From Paludibacteraceae bacterium (GTDB lineage: Bacteria; Bacteroidota; Bacteroidia; Bacteroidales; Paludibacteraceae), in assembly GCA_017547145.1 (NCBI GenBank), contig JAFYQJ010000006.1, forward strand, positions 1 through 64,000: a stretch of 64,000 nt of DNA, in the 5' to 3' direction. Each line of letters starts with the position of its first letter. The stretch's first letter is position 1. Below the pieces are notes generated by a model. That model did not search any database, was not told the origin of the DNA, and saw only the letters and a program-made list of their open reading frames with translations. The position numbers were made by a program, and so were the translations under genes. Of this stretch, positions 59,858 to 64,000 are shown piece by piece.

Positions 59858-62188
59858 TTATTTTTTATGAGAAACATTATCACCTTCTTCAAAATAATCA
59901 TTTGAATGATAGTAATGTTTGTATTTTTTGTAGCCATATTGATGTTTGTTTTTTCGTATGCCATTTAAAATTGCGTATACATTTTTTATTTTGTCTTTAT
60001 GTAATAAAGTAGAAATCTCTTTTAAGTTTGTTTTATTAGTTTTCCCACATAAAGATATAAATAGCACTATGTCCGATGACTGAATTAATGGGTAGGAATC
60101 AGATACAAGACCAATAGGACTTGTGTCTATAATTATGAAATGATAAATCTTTTTTAATTTTTCTAATAATTCTGTAGTTTTTTCAGAGGCTAATAGTTCT
60201 CCAGGATTTGGAGGAATGATACCTGCTGGTAAAAAATCAAATTTGTATTTTGGATTTTTTATAATTGCTTCTTCTATTGTGCAGTCTCCAATAAGAATGT
60301 TGCTAACTCCTTTTGTTGAATGGATGTTTAATGATTCGGAGATACTAGGTTTCCTTAAATCCATATCTATCAAAAGGGTGTTTTTGTCGGAGAGAGAGTA
60401 TATACCAGCTAAATTTATAGAAAAATAACTTTTCCCGTCGCCAGACTCCGATGAAGTAGTACAAATTGTTATGTATTCTTTTTTTTGTGTTATAAATTCA
60501 ATTCTTGTTCGTAAAGATCTAAACGATTCTGTAAAAATTGATTTTAAATAATGAATAGTTAAAATCTTTTCTTTCATTACGGAATATGGTATAGAACCTA
60601 AAACAGAAAATTTTGTGGCTTTTTCAAGTTCAGCCGTTGTTTTTATAGTGTTGTTTATGAACTCTTTTAATACGATTAGTAATATAGCGATAGCGATACT
60701 TATTGCTAAAAATTTTATATAAGTAGTTCTTTTGATATGTTGGTTTGTAAGTGATATTATTTTTGCTTTTTGTAGGATTGTAATGTCTGATATGTTTGAA
60801 GCTTTTCTTATTTGAGCTTCAGATCTTTTTTGTAGAAGATAGGTATAATAATTGTTGTTGATTTGATGTTGGCGTTCAACATCAAGAATTTCGGATTCTT
60901 TTTCGGAAATATTTTCTATCTCTTTTAAAACATCAGCATATTGTTTCTCTATGTTTTTTCTATCCATTTGATAGATGTTTTTGATGTTTTTTAGTACTTC
61001 AAAGAGTGTTGATTTTAAATTGTTTAGTTCAGTTGTGTATTTTTCGAAAAAGGGATTTTCTGTTCCAATTGTAGCACGTTTTACTTGTAGGTCATTTATC
61101 TTATTTACAAGATCCATTAAAATCGGATCTGATATGCCTAGTGTTGAAGGTGCTAAAATTTGTTCGTTTTCTGCATTTTCTCGTAGATAAGAATCTAAAT
61201 AGCTGAAATATGCTTCTTTAAGGTTTAGTTCGATATCTTTTGATTTAAAGTCTGTAGATTGACTTAATAGTCCGTTCATATAACTTTCAAGATTGATAAT
61301 CTGATTGTTTTTGCGGAATTGATGTATTCTTTTGTTACTTGAAGCTAATGAGTCAGACATTAATATTAGTTGATTGTCTATAAATTCAATAGTTCTATTT
61401 GCTTCTAGGTTTTTTCGTTCTAGGTTGTCTGTAAGAAATTCTGAACAAATGCCATCTATAAAATCTTTGTCTCTTTCTGCTTGTTCGCCTGTTAAAGAAA
61501 CAGAGGCAACGGATGTCCCTTCTAATAGAGAGAATGATAATCTTTGTGTAAATTCTTCTTGTAATGATTCAATGCTTCTAAAACGAATGAATAACTTTTC
61601 GACACGACGTGTTGTGTTTTTTTGAATTATACCAGAAAAATAGTTTGTGTTGAAAAACTCATTGAATTTTGCTTGTGTATGAAATATAGTTTTCCCTTCG
61701 CTATCTTCTATTGATAAAACAAAAGAATCATTTTCTTTTTCTTGGAAAATAAAGTCAGAATAAAAGGCTTCTTGCTTGATATTGAATGCAGACAAAGTAA
61801 TAGGAGATAGGTCTTTGTAGAAATAATTGCGTTTGAATCTTCCTTGTGAAAAATATTCTATTTGAAGTGGTAGTTTGTTTATGGTTCGTAGTATTAATTC
61901 ATCACGCCCGAACAGTATAAGTTGGTCGTTTTTACTATTAAAAGCATCGGAATTAAACCCTTGCATAAAGGCATAAGAAGCTCCTTGTGTTGTTCCTCCA
62001 AGTATCACTTGAGCTTGTACCTTATATTGAGGCTTCCATTTTCTATTTGATAAATATGCTAGCGAAAGAGCTATTATAATAGCAGTAAGTACTATATACC
62101 AATGATGAATAAGTTTTGATCCCCATTCTTTATAATCAAAAGAAGATTCTTCATCAAGGTTGAAGTCGTTGTAGTTTTTGTTTTCCAT
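59858..62188 (-). CDS. Wzc-like tyrosine autokinase and chain-length regulator
   Basis: 776 aa. Wzz domain with two membrane helices (about 28-46 and 490-508) flanking a long periplasmic coiled coil. The cytoplasmic CpsD/BY-kinase has Walker A SSESGDGKSYFSINL (about 579), Walker A' LLIDMDLRKPSIS (about 605), and a C-terminal tyrosine cluster (YGYKKYKHYYHS) for autophosphorylation. Controls export of capsule or exopolysaccharide with the two export proteins upstream. Confidence 0.9.
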   Translation of the reverse strand: MENKNYNDFNLDEESSFDYKEWGSKLIHHWYIVLTAIIIALSLAYLSNRKWKPQYKVQAQVILGGTTQGASYAFMQGFNSDAFNSKNDQLILFGRDELILRTINKLPLQIEYFSQGRFKRNYFYKDLSPITLSAFNIKQEAFYSDFIFQEKENDSFVLSIEDSEGKTIFHTQAKFNEFFNTNYFSGIIQKNTTRRVEKLFIRFRSIESLQEEFTQRLSFSLLEGTSVASVSLTGEQAERDKDFIDGICSEFLTDNLERKNLEANRTIEFIDNQLILMSDSLASSNKRIHQFRKNNQIINLESYMNGLLSQSTDFKSKDIELNLKEAYFSYLDSYLRENAENEQILAPSTLGISDPILMDLVNKINDLQVKRATIGTENPFFEKYTTELNNLKSTLFEVLKNIKNIYQMDRKNIEKQYADVLKEIENISEKESEILDVERQHQINNNYYTYLLQKRSEAQIRKASNISDITILQKAKIISLTNQHIKRTTYIKFLAISIAIAILLIVLKEFINNTIKTTAELEKATKFSVLGSIPYSVMKEKILTIHYLKSIFTESFRSLRTRIEFITQKKEYITICTTSSESGDGKSYFSINLAGIYSLSDKNTLLIDMDLRKPSISESLNIHSTKGVSNILIGDCTIEEAIIKNPKYKFDFLPAGIIPPNPGELLASEKTTELLEKLKKIYHFIIIDTSPIGLVSDSYPLIQSSDIVLFISLCGKTNKTNLKEISTLLHKDKIKNVYAILNGIRKNKHQYGYKKYKHYYHSNDYFEEGDNVSHKK

Positions 62189-62210
62189 GGTTAGAAAATC
62201 TTAATTACAG

Positions 62211-62957
62211 TTATTTAATGCTAAGAACCAAATTCCATATTGTTAAAGAAAATGTAAGTACAGCACTTATTACTCCTAGTAGGCTAGAGTATGATTGAAC
62301 TTTAAAAAAACTACTTTTTTTCTTGTCAATATAGATGATATCGTTTGGTTGTATGTAATAATATTCTGAATTTATAATATCTTTTGAGCGAATGTCAAAA
62401 GTGTAAATTTGTGGCCCGTTGGGGGTCTCTCTTATTAAATGAACATTTCTGTGGTCACCAGTTATTTTTATATTGCCAGCCATTGCTATTGCTTCGAATA
62501 TAGTGATTTTATCTTTGTTGATTGGGAAAACTCCTCGGCTTGATTCACCAATGATTGTAAAACTATTATTGGTAAAAGCAAGTCGTACATCTAACGATCC
62601 AAAAGAAGATAAACGCTTTTTTATTTCTTGTTGTGCTTGTCTAATTGTTAATCCTGCTACTTTAATTTTATTGACAAAAGGAATATCTATTGTACTATCT
62701 TGATATACACGATAAGTATTGCCGTTTTGTTGAGTAGTGTTGGTATTAGTTCCAAAAAGTTTAGAAACCTCATCGTCAATTGAGATAATTCTCATTGTTA
62801 ATTCGTCGTTTACTTGAATCGTGTAAGCCTCGTAGTTTGCTTTTTCGTATTTTGGGACACGAGTGTCAAGTAAAAGTGTGCTTTCTCGTTTTGTGTAACA
62901 AGATTGAAAAAGTATCACTATGATTAATGGTAATATATATTTGAGTTGTTTTTTCAT
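62211..62957 (-). CDS. Wza-like polysaccharide export lipoprotein 2
   Basis: 248 aa. Lipobox VILFQSC. Poly_export domain (YTIQVNDELTMRIISIDDEV, IDIPFVNKIKVAGLTIRQAQ), SLBB-like strand, then a C-terminal membrane helix (about 225-246). Its start overlaps the stop of the next gene upstream by 4 nt. It is a paralogue of that protein. Confidence 0.85.
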   Translation of the reverse strand: MKKQLKYILPLIIVILFQSCYTKRESTLLLDTRVPKYEKANYEAYTIQVNDELTMRIISIDDEVSKLFGTNTNTTQQNGNTYRVYQDSTIDIPFVNKIKVAGLTIRQAQQEIKKRLSSFGSLDVRLAFTNNSFTIIGESSRGVFPINKDKITIFEAIAMAGNIKITGDHRNVHLIRETPNGPQIYTFDIRSKDIINSEYYYIQPNDIIYIDKKKSSFFKVQSYSSLLGVISAVLTFSLTIWNLVLSIK

Positions 62958-63742
62958 TGGGGTTTTAAGAGAATTCCTAAATTTACAATTGTAGCAATTA
63001 GTGATATTGTAGATAGTGTTGTTGATAAAATCCCTGTAAAGTGAGTGATTCCGAACGTTTTTTCTGTTAGGTGTGGCACGTAGATAACATCATTTGGTTG
63101 AATATAATAAAATTCGGAATTGATGATATCTTTATTTCTTATATCTATATTGTGAATTTTTGTTTCTCCGTTTTCTGTTTGTCTTATTATTTTAATGTTT
63201 TTTCTATCTGCATAAGTTGTTAAATCGCCAGAAAGTGCAAGTGCTTGAAAAATATTAATTTTTTCTTTTGGCATACTGTATCTCCCGCATCCTGATTCGC
63301 CAATGATAGAAAAAGTTTTGTTTAAAATTGAGGTATTAACCGATACGTTAGAAAGTATCTTTTTTAGTTGTTCTTCAATAATGTTTTTAGCGTCTCTTAA
63401 TGTTTTTCCTTGTACAAAAACTGGTTCAATGAAGGGTATGTCAATTGTACCATCTTCGTAAACAGGGTAAGAGTATAATGTCCCTAATTGTGTAGATGCT
63501 GAATTTGTAGTGTTAAAGATTTTGTTTGCAGTTTCGTCTGATGAAAAAATCTTGATATAGAGGTTGTCTCCTCGTTGGATTTTGTAATCAAGGTTTATCA
63601 AAGTGTCTTTTGGTATTTGATTTTTTGAAAGTTCTTGTAAGTAATTTATTTGTTTGCTAGTAACACATGCAGAAAATAAAAATATACAAAACAAAAATAC
63701 CCATTGTTTCTGATAAAAAATATGTAGAATGAAATGTTTCAT
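62954..63742 (-). CDS. Wza-like polysaccharide export lipoprotein 1
   Basis: 262 aa. Lipobox FLFSAC. Poly_export (DYKIQRGDNLYIKIFSSDE, IDIPFIEPVFVQGKTLRDAK), GESGCGRYSMPKEKINIF, and a C-terminal helix (about 235-258). Closely parallels its neighbour, including IDIRNKDIINSEFYYIQPND-type segments. First gene of the export operon. Confidence 0.85.
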   Translation of the reverse strand: MKHFILHIFYQKQWVFLFCIFLFSACVTSKQINYLQELSKNQIPKDTLINLDYKIQRGDNLYIKIFSSDETANKIFNTTNSASTQLGTLYSYPVYEDGTIDIPFIEPVFVQGKTLRDAKNIIEEQLKKILSNVSVNTSILNKTFSIIGESGCGRYSMPKEKINIFQALALSGDLTTYADRKNIKIIRQTENGETKIHNIDIRNKDIINSEFYYIQPNDVIYVPHLTEKTFGITHFTGILSTTLSTISLIATIVNLGILLKPQ

Positions 63743-63751
63743 AATTGGTTA

Positions 63752-63759
63752 CAAAGATA
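63752..63759 (-). promoter_or_regulatory. -7 box of the capsule export operon
   Basis: TATCTTTG on the minus strand, 9 nt upstream of the ATG at 63742. Confidence 0.5.
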
Positions 63760-63861
63760 AAAATATAATTTAAAACAATTAAGTTTTAGAATCTTATGTT
63801 TTTGTGTAAAAAAACAACGAAATAAAAGTACTATATGTTAGAATAAGAAATATTTACTTTG

Positions 63862-63870
63862 TATCTTTGC
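63862..63870 (+). promoter_or_regulatory. -7 box of prs
   Basis: TATCTTTGC, 24 nt before the prs ATG. Confidence 0.5.
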
Positions 63871-63894
63871 GACATAAAAGAAAATCATAAAAAA

Positions 63895-64000
63895 ATGAGC
63901 CATACATTACCTTTTAAAGTCTTTTCTGGAACGAAAAGTCTTTATCTTGCAAAAAAAATCTGTGAAAGTTTAGGTTGTCAGTTAGGAGAAATGAATGTTC
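63895..64000 (+). CDS. prs: Ribose-phosphate pyrophosphokinase, 5' end only
   Basis: The first 35 residues are seen, cut by the window end: MSHTLPFKVFSGTKSLYLAK, then a Cys and GCQLGEMNV, the N-terminus of Bacteroidota PRPP synthetase. Makes PRPP from ribose 5-phosphate and ATP. Confidence 0.85.
   Translation, partial: MSHTLPFKVFSGTKSLYLAKKICESLGCQLGEMNV

Overview
The window reads as chromosomal DNA of an AT-rich member of the Bacteroidales (phylum Bacteroidota). Evidence: Bacteroidota-type promoters (-7 box TAnnTTTG, often preceded about 20 nt upstream by a TTTG -33 box), a corrinoid uptake operon of the BtuB/BtuG type with surface lipoproteins behind a cobalamin riboswitch, a type IX secretion C-terminal sorting signal, FISUMP-type lipoproteins, DUF3256, DUF4295 and DUF6057 family proteins, and the rplM-rpsI-rpsB-tsf order. 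No tRNA, rRNA, CRISPR array or transposase was seen.

Layout. 1-4330: a four-gene cassette (DarT-like ADP-ribosyltransferase with a long coiled coil, a NADAR-like protein, and a ZorA/ZorB-like proton-channel motor pair) directly behind a CA-rich repeat. This is the best candidate for an undescribed system. 4339-10546: minus-strand corrinoid uptake operon with a cobalamin riboswitch. 10600-14356: S41 protease, TerB-DnaJ co-chaperone, YihY/BrkB membrane protein. 14384-20250: two FISUMP lipoprotein genes, each behind a different intergenic repeat, flanking an acyl-CoA ligase and a YhhQ/radical-SAM pair. 20350-29960: ECF sigma factor, DUF3256, TamB, TsaD, a thioesterase and a large membrane protein. 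29982-39642: one long overlapping operon, ilvD, five envelope-glycosylation genes, ilvB, ilvN and 5-formyl-THF cyclo-ligase. 39698-49594: a second copy of the structured element before a secreted CsgG-like protein, then OmpH/Skp, a DivIC/FtsB-like protein, an alpha-L-fucosidase, dnaX, a MATE exporter, a cytidylate-kinase-like protein, tdk and rsmI. 49623-59849: ribosomal protein and EF-Ts genes, a T9SS cargo protein, HU proteins (one fused to a membrane helix and LysM), rimO, ftsY, L33/L28. 59858-63759: capsule export and tyrosine kinase genes. 63862-64000: start of prs.

Two results stand out. First, DarT/NADAR/ZorA/ZorB looks like a Zorya-type antiphage motor whose usual effectors (ZorC/D, ZorE or ZorF/G) are replaced by a DNA ADP-ribosylating toxin and its likely reversing enzyme. 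Second, a roughly 225-nt element occurs twice (about 14.54 and 39.70 kb). Its backbone is nearly identical, but two internal arms differ in sequence and still pair in both copies. These compensatory changes indicate a selected RNA or DNA structure. All function calls were made by reading the sequence; no database search was run.
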